Positions 55,879-64,000 of a stretch of 64,000 nucleotides of DNA are shown here, in pieces. Position 1 is the first letter of the stretch. Every line of letters begins with the position of its first letter. The DNA is from an uncultured Tateyamaria sp. GTDB lineage: Bacteria > Pseudomonadota > Alphaproteobacteria > Rhodobacterales > Rhodobacteraceae. Both the position numbers and the translations under genes were made by a program. The notes under the pieces are model-generated. The model searched no databases. It was not told the origin of the DNA and saw nothing but the letters and a program-made list of their open reading frames with translations. The stretch is from assembly GCA_947501275.1 (NCBI GenBank), contig CANMVD010000008.1, positions 47,454 through 111,453 of the forward strand. The letters are read 5' to 3'.

Positions 55879-56961
55879 ATGGTCACCACAGTTATCGAGT
55901 CCAAAACAAAAACGGCGCTGATCGGCTTTGATCAGCCGTTTTGCGTCATCGGCGAGCGGATCAATCCGACGGGCCGCAAGATTCTGAACGAGGAGTTGGA
56001 GCGCGGAGACTTCAGCCGCGTTGAATCTGACGCGCTGGCACAGGTCGCTGCCGGTGCCACCGTGCTTGATATCAACTCGGGCGCCGTATTTTCGGGCAAG
56101 ATGGCCGAAGATCCACGTTATGCAGACAATAACTTTGTCGAACCGATGCTGATGAAGGAGTTGGTCGAGCGCGTGCAGGCCGTAACAGATTGCCCCTTGT
56201 GCATTGACAGTTCTGTCCCCGGTGCCCTTGAGAACGGCCTGGCTGCGGCCGAGGGGCGCCCGCTTCTCAATTCTGTTACAGGAGAAGAAGAGCGCTTGGA
56301 GTTGGTGCTGCCGCTGGTCAAGAAATACAACGTGCCGGTTGTGGCAATTTCCAATGACGATACCGGGATTTCCGAAGATCCAGATGTCCGGTTTGCGGTC
56401 GCCAAGAAGATCGTCGAGCGTGCCGCAGATTTTGGCATTCCGGCCCATGACATCGTTGTTGATCCACTTGTTATGCCGATTGGTGCGATGGCGACCGCTG
56501 GGCTGCAGGTCTTCACTCTTGTGCGGCGGTTGCGGATGGAATTGGGTGTGAACACGACCTGTGGCGCGTCCAACATCTCCTTCGGCTTGCCCAACCGCCA
56601 CGGCATCAACAACGCGTTCCTGCCGATGGCCATGGGTGCCGGGATGACGTCAGCTATCATGAACCCGGTGGCCCTGCCCGTTGGCCCTGCGAAGATCGCA
56701 GAAAAAAGAGCCGAAATTGCTGCAGCGGGTATCATTCTGCCTGACGATATGGATGACGAGGCATTTGTGCAGATGTTCGGGATGGGGTCCACCCTGCCCC
56801 GTGCGGGCAAGGAAATGGAGGCGATCCGTGCGGCGAACTTCCTGACCAACAATGATGATGCCGGATCCGAATGGATCAAATTCAACCGGGTGGCGCCCAA
56901 GGCCGGTCAGGAAACACGAGGCCGTGCTGGTCGCTCCGGAGGACGCAGACGCCGCGCCTGA
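55879..56961 (+). CDS. 5-methyltetrahydrofolate:corrinoid methyltransferase (split MetH pterin-binding module)
   Basis: A 360-residue TIM barrel of the dihydropteroate-synthase-like fold: CVIGERINPTGRKILNEELE, ATVLDINSGAVF, LCIDSSVPGALENGL, NSVTGEEERLEL, ISNDDTGIS, GASNISFGLPNRHG. It corresponds to the methyl-THF domain of methionine synthase, but no homocysteine, cobalamin or activation domain is attached. In Phaeobacter, methionine synthase has been shown to be split into separate proteins (established by fitness work, as I recall); this is the likely folate component. The last 30 residues (KAGQETRGRAGRSGGRRRRA) are a basic tail. Confidence 0.9.
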   Translation: MVTTVIESKTKTALIGFDQPFCVIGERINPTGRKILNEELERGDFSRVESDALAQVAAGATVLDINSGAVFSGKMAEDPRYADNNFVEPMLMKELVERVQAVTDCPLCIDSSVPGALENGLAAAEGRPLLNSVTGEEERLELVLPLVKKYNVPVVAISNDDTGISEDPDVRFAVAKKIVERAADFGIPAHDIVVDPLVMPIGAMATAGLQVFTLVRRLRMELGVNTTCGASNISFGLPNRHGINNAFLPMAMGAGMTSAIMNPVALPVGPAKIAEKRAEIAAAGIILPDDMDDEAFVQMFGMGSTLPRAGKEMEAIRAANFLTNNDDAGSEWIKFNRVAPKAGQETRGRAGRSGGRRRRA

Positions 56962-57009
56962 CGCGACCCGTAGTCAAACAATCAGGATAATCGCGCGCTG
57001 AGATCAACG

Positions 57010-57041
57010 CCGCGTCCAGTGATGACTGGACGCGGCATTTG
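57010..57041 (+). terminator. Terminator after the methyltransferase
   Basis: Perfect eleven-pair stem CCGCGTCCAGT (57010-57020) with ACTGGACGCGG (57025-57035), GATG loop, followed by CATTTGCTTTT. Confidence 0.85.
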
Positions 57042-57076
57042 CTTTTGTGTCGCGGCGTGATGGTGATGCGTCCTTG

Positions 57077-57092
57077 GTAACGTCGTCTTAAC
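57077..57092 (+). promoter_or_regulatory. CtrA-like site upstream of the che operon
   Basis: GTAA-CGTCGTC-TTAAC, one base from TTAA-N7-TTAAC, 87 bases before the STAS gene start. CtrA control of motility is established in Rhodobacterales, and chpT of that relay is in this window. Confidence 0.5.
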
Positions 57093-57178
57093 GGACCGTC
57101 CGCTAGACCGATGACACGGTTGATGGTTGCGGAGGCGCGGTATGTTTGGACTGACGAATTGGTGTGTCGAGGTGTCAT

Positions 57179-57457
57179 ATGTCTGAGGCAATTTCGCTCG
57201 AGGCACGGCTTGACTTGGCGGCAGCACCCCGCCTTGCCGCAACACTGTCTGAGGCGGCCTCGTCCGCTCAACTGGTCGTGGATGGCAGCAAAATCACCCA
57301 TTTGGGCGCGTTGTGCGTGCAAGTCCTCATCAGCGCCGCACACACGATGAAGCTGGCAGGTGGACAGCTGGAGCTCGTCAACCTGAGCGCCCGCGCGCAA
57401 GAACACCTGAGCGCGATGGGATTGGATGCAAACACTGTAATGGAGGGTGGTCAATGA
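57179..57457 (+). CDS. STAS domain protein at the CheS position
   Basis: A 92-residue STAS-type protein: ISLEARLDLAAAPRLAATLS, VVDGSKITHLGALCVQVLIS. ATG 57179 follows CGAGGTG. It is first in the chemotaxis operon and overlaps cheY1. In Sinorhizobium the small gene directly before cheY1 encodes CheS, which assists CheA in dephosphorylating CheY1; equivalence is inferred from position and size. The possible phospho-acceptor of STAS regulators (Ser/Thr) is at DGSKITHLG. Confidence 0.82.
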   Translation: MSEAISLEARLDLAAAPRLAATLSEAASSAQLVVDGSKITHLGALCVQVLISAAHTMKLAGGQLELVNLSARAQEHLSAMGLDANTVMEGGQ

Positions 57458-57819
57458 CTTTGGAAGTTTTGGCCGTCGATGACAGCCGCACGATGCGCGA
57501 CATGATCCGACTGGCCTTGGAGCCCGTCGGGTTCAAAGTGCATACAGCGGATGACGGCGTACACGGTACTGAGGTTCTGGATGGTATCGCACCGGATGTC
57601 ATTATCACCGACATCAACATGCCACGGATGGATGGGTTCGGATTTATTGACGCGGTACGAGCGCAAACCGATCACCGCACGACACCAATTTTGGTTTTGA
57701 CAACGGAATCCGCGGCGGAGCTAAAGAACAAGGCGCGCAGTGCCGGCGCCACGGGCTGGATCGTAAAACCATTCGATCCTGCCAAACTGATCAAGGCTTT
57801 GCGCATGGTTGCAGGATAG
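57454..57819 (+). CDS. cheY: Chemotaxis response regulator CheY (first copy)
   Basis: A 121-residue single receiver domain with acidic pair DD (9-10), phospho-acceptor D53 (IITDINMPRMDGF), TT at 83-84 and K105 (WIVKPFDP). Overlaps the STAS gene by four bases (ATGA). Likely the phosphate sink or the motor-binding regulator; with two CheYs, division of labour is expected as in rhizobia. Confidence 0.93.
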   Translation: MTLEVLAVDDSRTMRDMIRLALEPVGFKVHTADDGVHGTEVLDGIAPDVIITDINMPRMDGFGFIDAVRAQTDHRTTPILVLTTESAAELKNKARSAGATGWIVKPFDPAKLIKALRMVAG

Positions 57820-57829
57820 GACTTCACGC

Positions 57830-59971
57830 ATGACCACGCCTGACCCGATGGCCGAAATCCGCGCGTCCTTTTTTATCGAATGCGATGAATTGCTGGAGGC
57901 GATGCAAGACGGCTTGCAGATGATGGACGATGGGGAAGACGATGCTGAAACCATCAACATTGTTTTTCGCGCGGTTCATTCGATCAAGGGCGGTGCTGGC
58001 GCGTTCGGTTTGGAACCGCTTGTGCGATTTGCACACCGATACGAGACCGTCTTGGATGGTGTTCGCAATGGTACATTGTCTGTTGATCCCGACCTTCTAA
58101 AACTGTTCTTCCGAGCCAGTGATCATCTTTCAGACGTTGTGCATGCGTGCCGTGATGACGCACCTGTCCCAACTGACGAAGGCGCGTCGATCCTGTCTGA
58201 ACTGGACGCCTATGTTGACGGTGGTCCAGAGGAACAAGCCGAAGAGGAAGAAATCGATTTCCAGCCAATGGGGTTAAGCTTGGATTTGGATCTGGGCTTG
58301 CCGCCTTTGGACAGCATGGACACCTCCCCCAATTATCACATCACGTTCACGCCTCTGACCGAGATGTTTGAAAACGGGAATGACGCTTTTCCGATTTTGA
58401 GCGCCCTGGCCGAATTGGGCGAGGTGAACGTGACGTGTCACAGTGAACGTGTGCCTCCGCTATCCGAATTGAGCCCGGAGAGTTCCTATCTATCTTGGAC
58501 CGTGGATTTGACAACGGATGTAGACGAAGCCGAAATTCGCTCGACCTTCGAGTTCGTGGAGGGCTTGTGTGACTATAGCGTGAGTTCGTCGACAGCATCG
58601 GGTGATGCTTCAGAAGCGATCGAGCAGTTGGAAGAGTTGCCACCTTTTCCTGATGAGCCTAAACCAACGCGTTCGGATGCAGCAACAGAAACAGAGCCTG
58701 AAACCAAAACACAACCCGATCCACCAAAACCGCGATCCGGAAATGGTCAGCCTTCAAATGCCACAAAAGCTGTGGTCAGAGTAGATCTTGATCGTATCGA
58801 GCGCCTTGTGAACCTTGTTGGTGAGTTGGTTATCAATCAAGCTATGCTCGCGCAAAGCCTCGAGAGTTCCGGTTTGTCGCCCCACTCGGATGCGATGAAC
58901 GGTCTCGAAGAATTTCAGCGTTTGACTCGGGACATTCAAGACAGCGTCATGATGATCCGGGCGCAACCCGTAAAATCGCTGTTTCAAAGAATGTCACGCA
59001 TTGTCCGCGAAGCCTCCGCTGCCGTGGACAAAGACGTCCGCCTAGTGACCGAGGGCGAAACCACTGAGGTCGATAAAACGGTAATCGAACGGCTCGCGGA
59101 TCCTCTGACGCATATGATCCGCAATGCAGTAGATCATGGGTTGGAGACACCACAGGAACGTGCGGCCGCAGGCAAAAGCTCCGAGGGGATCGTACGACTG
59201 TCTGCAGCGCACCGTTCCGGGCGCGTTGTTATCGAAGTTTCGGATGATGGCGGAGGCATAAACCGTGCACGTGTCCAGCAAATTGCAATCGACAAGGGTT
59301 TGATACCTGCTGACAGTGTGTTGGGCGAAGCGGAAATCGACAACCTGCTGTTTCTGCCGGGCTTTTCAACGGCCAGCGTTGTGTCGGATCTGTCAGGACG
59401 CGGCGTGGGCATGGATGTGGTCCGCACCGCAATTCAGGCCTTGGGAGGACGGATTTCGATTGCCTCGACACCGGGTGAAGGTACGACGTTCTCCATTTCA
59501 CTGCCGCTAACTCTGGCCGTTTTGGATGGAATGGTGGTCAACGTGGCAGACGAAACACTGGTTGTGCCGTTAAATGTTGTCGCGGAAACCTTGACGCTAA
59601 GCTCCGATAATCTCGATGAAATCGAACCCGGAATGCGGGTTGTTCGCGTGCGTGGCGGCTTCGTGCCTCTGTATGACTTAGGGTATCAGCTAGGATACAG
59701 AACGGCGCCAACGTCCCTGACCGACTGCGTTGCTCTTCTTATTCTCCTAGAAGATGGCGGTCGCGCGGCCCTAATTGTCGACGAAATTCAAGATCAAAGA
59801 CAGGTGGTGATCAAGGGGCTTGATGACGCGTTTTACAGAGCGCCGGGCATCGCCGCAGCGACAATTCTTGGGGACGGGCAAATCGCGTTGATCCTCGATC
59901 CGTCCGACATAATCGCAAACGCTGGTGAGCATCGAAGTGCAATAACAGTACCCGTAGAAATGGAAGCTTAG
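57830..59971 (+). CDS. cheA: Chemotaxis histidine kinase CheA
   Basis: A 713-residue kinase. P1 HPt domain 1-105 with H50 (FRAVHSIKGGAGAFG); an acidic linker; a middle domain at about 165-255 (YHITFTPLTEMFENGNDAFP, FEFVEGLCDYSV) in the P2 place; P3 dimerisation from about 320 (RIERLVNLVGELVINQAMLA); P4 ATPase with DPLTHMIRNAVDHGLE, VSDDGGGIN, GRGVGMDVVR and GEGTTFSISLPLTLA; P5 CheW-like to the end. ATG 57830 sits ten bases past cheY1. Full-length, no missing motif. Confidence 0.96.
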   Translation: MTTPDPMAEIRASFFIECDELLEAMQDGLQMMDDGEDDAETINIVFRAVHSIKGGAGAFGLEPLVRFAHRYETVLDGVRNGTLSVDPDLLKLFFRASDHLSDVVHACRDDAPVPTDEGASILSELDAYVDGGPEEQAEEEEIDFQPMGLSLDLDLGLPPLDSMDTSPNYHITFTPLTEMFENGNDAFPILSALAELGEVNVTCHSERVPPLSELSPESSYLSWTVDLTTDVDEAEIRSTFEFVEGLCDYSVSSSTASGDASEAIEQLEELPPFPDEPKPTRSDAATETEPETKTQPDPPKPRSGNGQPSNATKAVVRVDLDRIERLVNLVGELVINQAMLAQSLESSGLSPHSDAMNGLEEFQRLTRDIQDSVMMIRAQPVKSLFQRMSRIVREASAAVDKDVRLVTEGETTEVDKTVIERLADPLTHMIRNAVDHGLETPQERAAAGKSSEGIVRLSAAHRSGRVVIEVSDDGGGINRARVQQIAIDKGLIPADSVLGEAEIDNLLFLPGFSTASVVSDLSGRGVGMDVVRTAIQALGGRISIASTPGEGTTFSISLPLTLAVLDGMVVNVADETLVVPLNVVAETLTLSSDNLDEIEPGMRVVRVRGGFVPLYDLGYQLGYRTAPTSLTDCVALLILLEDGGRAALIVDEIQDQRQVVIKGLDDAFYRAPGIAAATILGDGQIALILDPSDIIANAGEHRSAITVPVEMEA

Positions 59972-59972
59972 A

Positions 59973-60431
59973 ATGAGCGACGCAGAAAAGACAAAACCCG
60001 TAGAACTCCTGACATTTCAACTGAGCGATCAGGAATATTCATTGGATATTATGTGCGTGCGCGAAATTCGTGGGTGGACCCGCGCCACACCGCTGCCACA
60101 CGCGCCTAAATATATGAAGGGCGTTATCAACCTTCGTGGGACAGTTTTACCAGTCATGGATCTGGCCCAACGTCTCGGCTTGCCAGTGACTGACCATACA
60201 GATCGCAACGTCATCATCGTTGTTAAACACGAAGACACAATGAGTGGCCTTTTGGTGGACGCTGTGTCCGACATCATCGCGTTGACACAGGACGATCTAC
60301 AACAACCGCCAGATGCCGCAACGGGGTCATCGCCGGGTGTCATTAAATCCATAACTCTTCTGGATGACCGGATGATCCGCGTTCTGGATCTGTCACAAAT
60401 CATAAGCACTTTGCAGAGTGATGCTGCATGA
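59973..60431 (+). CDS. cheW: Chemotaxis coupling protein CheW
   Basis: A 152-residue CheW with the two SH3-like lobes: LLTFQLSDQEYSLDIMCVRE, YMKGVINLRGTVLPVMDLA, LVDAVSDIIAL, and MIRVLDLSQI. Joins CheA to receptors. Begins one base after cheA and overlaps cheR by four bases. Confidence 0.95.
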   Translation: MSDAEKTKPVELLTFQLSDQEYSLDIMCVREIRGWTRATPLPHAPKYMKGVINLRGTVLPVMDLAQRLGLPVTDHTDRNVIIVVKHEDTMSGLLVDAVSDIIALTQDDLQQPPDAATGSSPGVIKSITLLDDRMIRVLDLSQIISTLQSDAA

Positions 60432-61291
60432 TGCATGCCAAGCAGGATCGTGTCGATTTATCAGTTAACATTTTTGATGAACTAGCTGGATTGGCCCAAA
60501 AAGAGAGCGGTCTGATGTTTGCGCCTGAAAAGCGCTCCTTGGTTCAATCTCGGCTTCGCCACCGCTTGCGCGCAACCGGCATTTCCGATTTTGCGACCTA
60601 CTCCCGGCATGTCCTATCGCCGGAAGGGAGCGGGGAGCGCAGATTGATGATCTCTGCCTTGACGACAAACGTCACACACTTTTTCCGAGAATCCCACCAT
60701 TTCGATTTAATGAGTGAGTGGCTGGGAGATCAGATTAGTGAAAAGGTTCGTTTGGGACTTCCAATTCGAATATGGTCGGCGGGTTGTTCCAAAGGACACG
60801 AGCCTTATTCCATTGCGATGCATATGCTGGAAAAACATCCAGAATTGAAAGACGCTGACTTTCGTATTTTGGCGACTGACATTGATCCAAAGGTCTTGAA
60901 ATACGGCTACGAAGGCAACTACCGCGGTGATGAGGCAAAACATGTTCCTCTAAGTGCACAAAAGCTGTTCATGACACCCTGCGCGACGTCGCCCGGCGAC
61001 ATAAGAATAGTCGACCAGTTGAGGCAATTTGTGACCTTTAAGGAGTTAAATCTGATTGCCGACTGGCCTATGAAAAAGCCTTTTGATGCGATTTTCTGTC
61101 GAAACGTGGTCATCTACTTTGATCTCGCGACACAAGATTCTCTTTGGCCAAGGTTTGTTCAATCGATGACGCCTGATGGCATTTTGTTTCTCGGGCATTC
61201 CGAACGTGTGTCTGAACCGCGAAAATTTGGGCTGCGCACAGTGGGGCCGACCGCGTTCGCGAGAGCCATTGACACACATAACAAATTTTAG
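60428..61291 (+). CDS. cheR: Chemotaxis protein methyltransferase CheR
   Basis: A 287-residue glutamate methyltransferase for receptors. N-terminal helical domain with RSLVQSRLRHRLRATGISDF, then the SAM domain: TTNVTHFFRE, IRIWSAGCSKGHEPYSIAM, ILATDIDPKVLKYGYEGNYR, FDAIFCRNVVIYFD and DGILFLGHSER. ATG 60428 overlaps cheW. Its GC is a little lower than the preceding genes. Confidence 0.95.
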   Translation: MMHAKQDRVDLSVNIFDELAGLAQKESGLMFAPEKRSLVQSRLRHRLRATGISDFATYSRHVLSPEGSGERRLMISALTTNVTHFFRESHHFDLMSEWLGDQISEKVRLGLPIRIWSAGCSKGHEPYSIAMHMLEKHPELKDADFRILATDIDPKVLKYGYEGNYRGDEAKHVPLSAQKLFMTPCATSPGDIRIVDQLRQFVTFKELNLIADWPMKKPFDAIFCRNVVIYFDLATQDSLWPRFVQSMTPDGILFLGHSERVSEPRKFGLRTVGPTAFARAIDTHNKF

Positions 61292-61311
61292 ACCTGTCGA
61301 GGAGATCCAGA

Positions 61312-61698
61312 ATGGCACTACGAGACCAAATTCGAATTATGGTCGTTGATGACATGTCGACGAGCCGCGGTTTGATCACTCAGGCCCTTGACGGTCTTGG
61401 CGTTCAGCACGTGTCGACCGCCGAAGATGGTGCGGATGCACTGGCTGCACTGGCGAAGGCCCCAGTTCACTTGGTGATTTCCGACTATAATATGCCCAAT
61501 ATGGATGGCCTGAAACTGTTGCACCATCTGAGATCCGGCGCAAAGACAAAGGGCGTCGGTTTCATACTCATTACAGGTCGGGCAGAGCAGCAGATCATTG
61601 ACTATGGCAAGAAACTTGGAATGAACAACTTTCTGAAAAAACCGTTCGAACCGGCCGATTTGCGCAAGTGCATCGAAACCGTGGTTGGCCCGCTATAA
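61312..61698 (+). CDS. cheY: Chemotaxis response regulator CheY (second copy)
   Basis: A 128-residue receiver with DD (13-14), phospho-acceptor D58 (LVISDYNMPNMDG), a TG at 89-90 in place of the usual Thr-Ala, and K111 (FLKKPFEP). GGAGATCC precedes ATG 61312. Clearly different from the first CheY. In rhizobia the CheY2 type stops or slows the motor. Confidence 0.93.
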   Translation: MALRDQIRIMVVDDMSTSRGLITQALDGLGVQHVSTAEDGADALAALAKAPVHLVISDYNMPNMDGLKLLHHLRSGAKTKGVGFILITGRAEQQIIDYGKKLGMNNFLKKPFEPADLRKCIETVVGPL

Positions 61699-62042
61699 TG
61701 AACCTGAATGCCGGCCTTAATGTCAAAGATGCCTACGAAAGAGTCTCTGACAAGTTGTATGAAACAGCCACCGAATTACTTGATTTTGAAGCATTTATCC
61801 TGCGCACTATTCCTCCAAGCGACCGCTCGCTTGATGCCGTAACGTCTCAAAAGATGCAAAACTTGGACCGGGTTCACCAAACCCTTCTTGACTTATCGTT
61901 ACTGATCCGGCTTCTCAACGATGAAAAGCTCAGTTTAACGGAGCTGGCAGATCATCTCAATCTCGAGGCAACCAAGGCTTTACTCGGATCCGGTTCTGCG
62001 GCGTCTGATACAGGTCCGAGCGGCGCTGTCGATTTGTTCTAA
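61698..62042 (+). CDS. Small helical protein at the CheT position
   Basis: A 114-residue all-helical protein (LNVKDAYERVSDKLYETATE, LLDFEAFILRTIPPSDRSLD, VHQTLLDLSLLIRLLNDEKL) starting inside the cheY2 stop. Its size and place at the end of the operon match rhizobial cheT, whose product interacts with CheR (from memory). I see no domain name with confidence. Confidence 0.72.
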   Translation: MNLNAGLNVKDAYERVSDKLYETATELLDFEAFILRTIPPSDRSLDAVTSQKMQNLDRVHQTLLDLSLLIRLLNDEKLSLTELADHLNLEATKALLGSGSAASDTGPSGAVDLF

Positions 62043-62083
62043 GACCCACGTCATCGCGCTCGTTCTCGTCCCAACAGTAAAAA

Positions 62084-62602
62084 CTAAAACAACTCCAAAC
62101 CGCTCTCCGGGATCTTGGAAAAGTCGACCTGTACTTCTTTCACTTTTGTGTTTGTCAACCGCACAAGTGCACGACCAGTGCCTGGCCAAAACCGTACGCT
62201 GCGTGCCTGATCTCCGAGCAGTGACTTGGTGATCACAGGAATGCCCTCTTTTGCGAGATAGCGTTCCGTAAACCGCGCATTTTTTTCCCCAATTTCGGAC
62301 AGGCCTGCAATCATCCTGGCGCCACCAAAGATCTTTGCCTGCAATCTTTCGCGCTGTCCGCCCAGCTTGATCAAGTCGTTGATGAGAATTTCAATCTCAT
62401 GGATACTCGCCAGTGTTTCCTTGGATGCATGAGATTGGGCCCCGACCAGTAACATATGGTTCATACCGCCAACCTGCGCCGTCTCATCCCACAAGCAGCA
62501 CGAAACGCACGAGCCCAGCAAAGTCGTGATAACCAGATCGCGCCCCCGGCCCGTGGCGTGTTCTCCTTGTGTAATATGAATTTGTGGCACCGCTTCAGTC
62601 AT
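62084..62602 (-). CDS. cheD: Chemoreceptor glutamine deamidase CheD
   Basis: A 172-residue deamidase that converts receptor glutamines to glutamates. Catalytic Cys in TTLLGSCVSCCLWDE and His in GGMNHMLLVG; KIFGGARMIAG and IGEKNARFTERYLAKEGIPV are family blocks. Overlaps cheB by four bases on the minus strand and converges with the main che operon. Confidence 0.95.
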   Translation of the reverse strand: MTEAVPQIHITQGEHATGRGRDLVITTLLGSCVSCCLWDETAQVGGMNHMLLVGAQSHASKETLASIHEIEILINDLIKLGGQRERLQAKIFGGARMIAGLSEIGEKNARFTERYLAKEGIPVITKSLLGDQARSVRFWPGTGRALVRLTNTKVKEVQVDFSKIPESGLELF

Positions 62603-63630
62603 GACGACATCGCTTTCTGCTGCATCATAGCGATGAGCCTTTGCCCCGCGACATCAACGGTGCATTCCTGTTCCACTGCGCCGATCGCGCGTGCGGCGCC
62701 GGGCATACCATATACTGCGCAACTGTCTTGCGACTGGCCGATTGTTCTGGCGCCATTCTGTCGCAAGGCTAACATGCCTTTTGCGCCATCTGTGCCGATA
62801 CCTGTTAACAGCAACGCGCCGACTCGACGGGCCCATGGTACGGCCGACAAAAAGAGAGTGTCGATTTGAGGGCAATGCTGGTCATCCTCTGAGCGTTCGG
62901 TGTCTTCAATCTGCCAGCGGCCGTGTCGCCATGCGACCTTGGTTTGTCGGCGTGCTGCGGGTGCAATCACAACATCTCCCAACCCAAGTTTCACTCCGGG
63001 TTTGGCGATGTCGACGTTTTGTTCAAGGACGGTGTCTAGCCTTTTGGCAAATTTGAGCAAGAATTCATGCGGCATATGTTGCGCAATCACCGTGGGCGGC
63101 GAATTCATTGAAAGCTGTTTGAGAAGGACTTCAATCGCAGCGACACCGCCGGTCGACGCGCCGACCAGAATGATGTCATCGGCGCCCTGCCCCACCTTGG
63201 CCGTTGCATTCGCCGTTCCCCAATTCACCGCCGCGGACACGATCTGATCACACAAGATGGACAGAGCATTGGGTGATGGCAATTCCGGCTTGGACAGGCA
63301 CGCCGCTGCTCCGAGCCGCCTTGCCAATTGCGACAGGTCATCGTTTTTTTCAATTTTACCGGACAGCATGACAACCGGCATCGGCCGCAATCGCATGATG
63401 CGTTTTAGAAATTCCATGCCATCCATCTGTGGCATGTCCAGATCCAACGTCAGAACGTCAGGATTGGTTTTGCGAATGATGGCACGGGCTTCGCTTGCAG
63501 TTGCGGCGGTGCCGACGACGGTCAGCCGCGGATCCTTGTCGATCACGCTACTCAGCCAGCGCCGCATCGTCAGGGAGTCGTCAACGATGACAACTTTGCT
63601 GCGTTTTGTCAGTGTCGGATGCGGCTCCAT
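62599..63630 (-). CDS. cheB: Receptor methylesterase CheB
   Basis: A 343-residue two-domain protein. Receiver 15-130 with DDS and LTLDLDMPQMDGMEF (phospho-Asp); methylesterase 150-343 with the triad in LVGASTGGVAAIEVLL (Ser), TVIAQHMPHEFL (His) and TGIGTDGAKGM (Asp). ATG 63630 is taken; a GTG at 63651 would add seven residues. Phosphorylation by CheA activates removal of receptor methyl groups. Forms a cheB-cheD unit opposite to the other che genes. Confidence 0.95.
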   Translation of the reverse strand: MEPHPTLTKRSKVVIVDDSLTMRRWLSSVIDKDPRLTVVGTAATASEARAIIRKTNPDVLTLDLDMPQMDGMEFLKRIMRLRPMPVVMLSGKIEKNDDLSQLARRLGAAACLSKPELPSPNALSILCDQIVSAAVNWGTANATAKVGQGADDIILVGASTGGVAAIEVLLKQLSMNSPPTVIAQHMPHEFLLKFAKRLDTVLEQNVDIAKPGVKLGLGDVVIAPAARRQTKVAWRHGRWQIEDTERSEDDQHCPQIDTLFLSAVPWARRVGALLLTGIGTDGAKGMLALRQNGARTIGQSQDSCAVYGMPGAARAIGAVEQECTVDVAGQRLIAMMQQKAMSS

Positions 63631-63880
63631 CGTTAGAGATTCAATTTGCACAAGCCGTTGGTGACCACAGTTGCGCTTGATCGCAAAGGGTCAACGAAAC
63701 GGATGTACAAGGCGCAACGATGGCGGGAATGGCTGAAACGGGGCATGATGCAGGCCCGCTATACCCCTGCGTACGTTTTCGTGATGCGTGCATCGCCATG
63801 TGTGTCGTCCGTTTGTTCCGCAACAATTTCACCAGCATATATTGCCAGTCGTGAAGGGCGGATTAACCGGACTAAAATCA

Positions 63881-63901
63881 CCCGGCGCGCTATGCGCCGG
63901 G
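63881..63901 (-). terminator. Terminator between cheB and the gene at the right edge
   Basis: Perfect eight-pair stem CCCGGCGC (63881-63888) with GCGCCGGG (63894-63901), five-base loop. On the minus strand it is followed by TGATTTTAG and begins 12 bases past the TGA of the edge gene. Confidence 0.7.
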
Positions 63902-63913
63902 CATCCTTTCTTG

Positions 63914-64000
63914 TCAGGCTTGGACAGCTTTCATGAATCTGTCTTTTATGACGACGGGGTCCATTGTGATGACGGGGAGTTTGATGTTGCCGCTGTCGCA
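63914..64000 (-). CDS. C-terminal end of an unidentified gene
   Basis: Only 28 codons are inside the window (...GNIKLPVITMDPVVIKDRFM KAVQA then TGA at 63916-63914). The sequence is protein-like and a terminator follows immediately, which favours this strand over the short overlapping frame on the other. I do not recognise it. The 280 bases between it and cheB probably contain the cheBD promoter. Confidence 0.45.
   Translation of the reverse strand, partial: CDSGNIKLPVITMDPVVIKDRFMKAVQA

Noticed and set aside
63646..63936. 96-residue plus-strand frame between cheB and the right-edge gene
   Set aside because: Arg-rich, without a ribosome-binding site, and it reads through the terminator hairpin at 63881-63901; not supported as a gene.

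Overview
The window is chromosomal DNA of an alphaproteobacterium, most likely a marine Rhodobacteraceae (Roseobacter group). Family-level clues seen here: ChpT of the CckA-ChpT-CtrA phosphorelay, an olsB-olsA ornithine-lipid pair, an L21 ribosomal protein with a long Lys/Ala linker and helix-hairpin-helix-like tail, a PstA with a long N-terminal extension, a stand-alone methyl-tetrahydrofolate methyltransferase of the kind used in split methionine synthases, a creatinase, and a rhizobial-like che operon order. I see no insertion sequence, prophage or CRISPR array; gene density is high and most starts are close to or overlap the previous stop.

Layout. 0-16 kb is mostly core: the end of a gene interrupted by a frameshift, tRNA-Ser(CGA), two tandem DUF2059-like exported proteins, rplU-rpmA, two acetyltransferases and a LysE-type exporter, obgE-proB-proA, chpT divergent from a DUF3553 gene, olsBA, a creatinase, rpsB-tsf and a proline iminopeptidase. 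16.4-17.6 kb holds aroQ translationally coupled to a LuxR-type regulator without a luxI.

17.7-32.8 kb is a catabolic island: MaoC hydratase and two MDR reductases facing one way; SDR, thiolase, nitronate-monooxygenase-like flavoenzyme, an APH-fold kinase of the LvaA/ACAD10-11 type, a complete branched-chain-type ABC importer, a serine hydrolase and a TesB thioesterase facing the other; a further SDR closes it. It looks like uptake plus CoA-linked degradation of an unidentified, possibly hydroxylated, acid. 33-36 kb carries a ribbon-helix-helix protein, a glyoxalase-type enzyme and a Tat-exported small subunit with a GMC flavoprotein dehydrogenase.

36.7-48 kb, minus strand, is phosphate control and housekeeping: yicC-gmk-gamma carbonic anhydrase-CHMI-like-PLP lyase-phoR, then a PHO-box-controlled pstSCAB-phoU-phoB. 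48-57 kb has a PAS protein, class II DAHP synthase, a GlxA/AraC regulator, rlmE-ppx, a sulfotransferase and a one-carbon trio (small 'virulence factor' protein, methylenetetrahydrofolate reductase, methyl-THF methyltransferase). 57-63.7 kb is a chemotaxis cluster (STAS/CheS-like, cheY, cheA, cheW, cheR, cheY2, cheT-like; cheD and cheB on the other strand) preceded by a CtrA-like site. Short dispersed repeats with a TTCTTCTGACYAAAAATACC core sit in several intergenic gaps.
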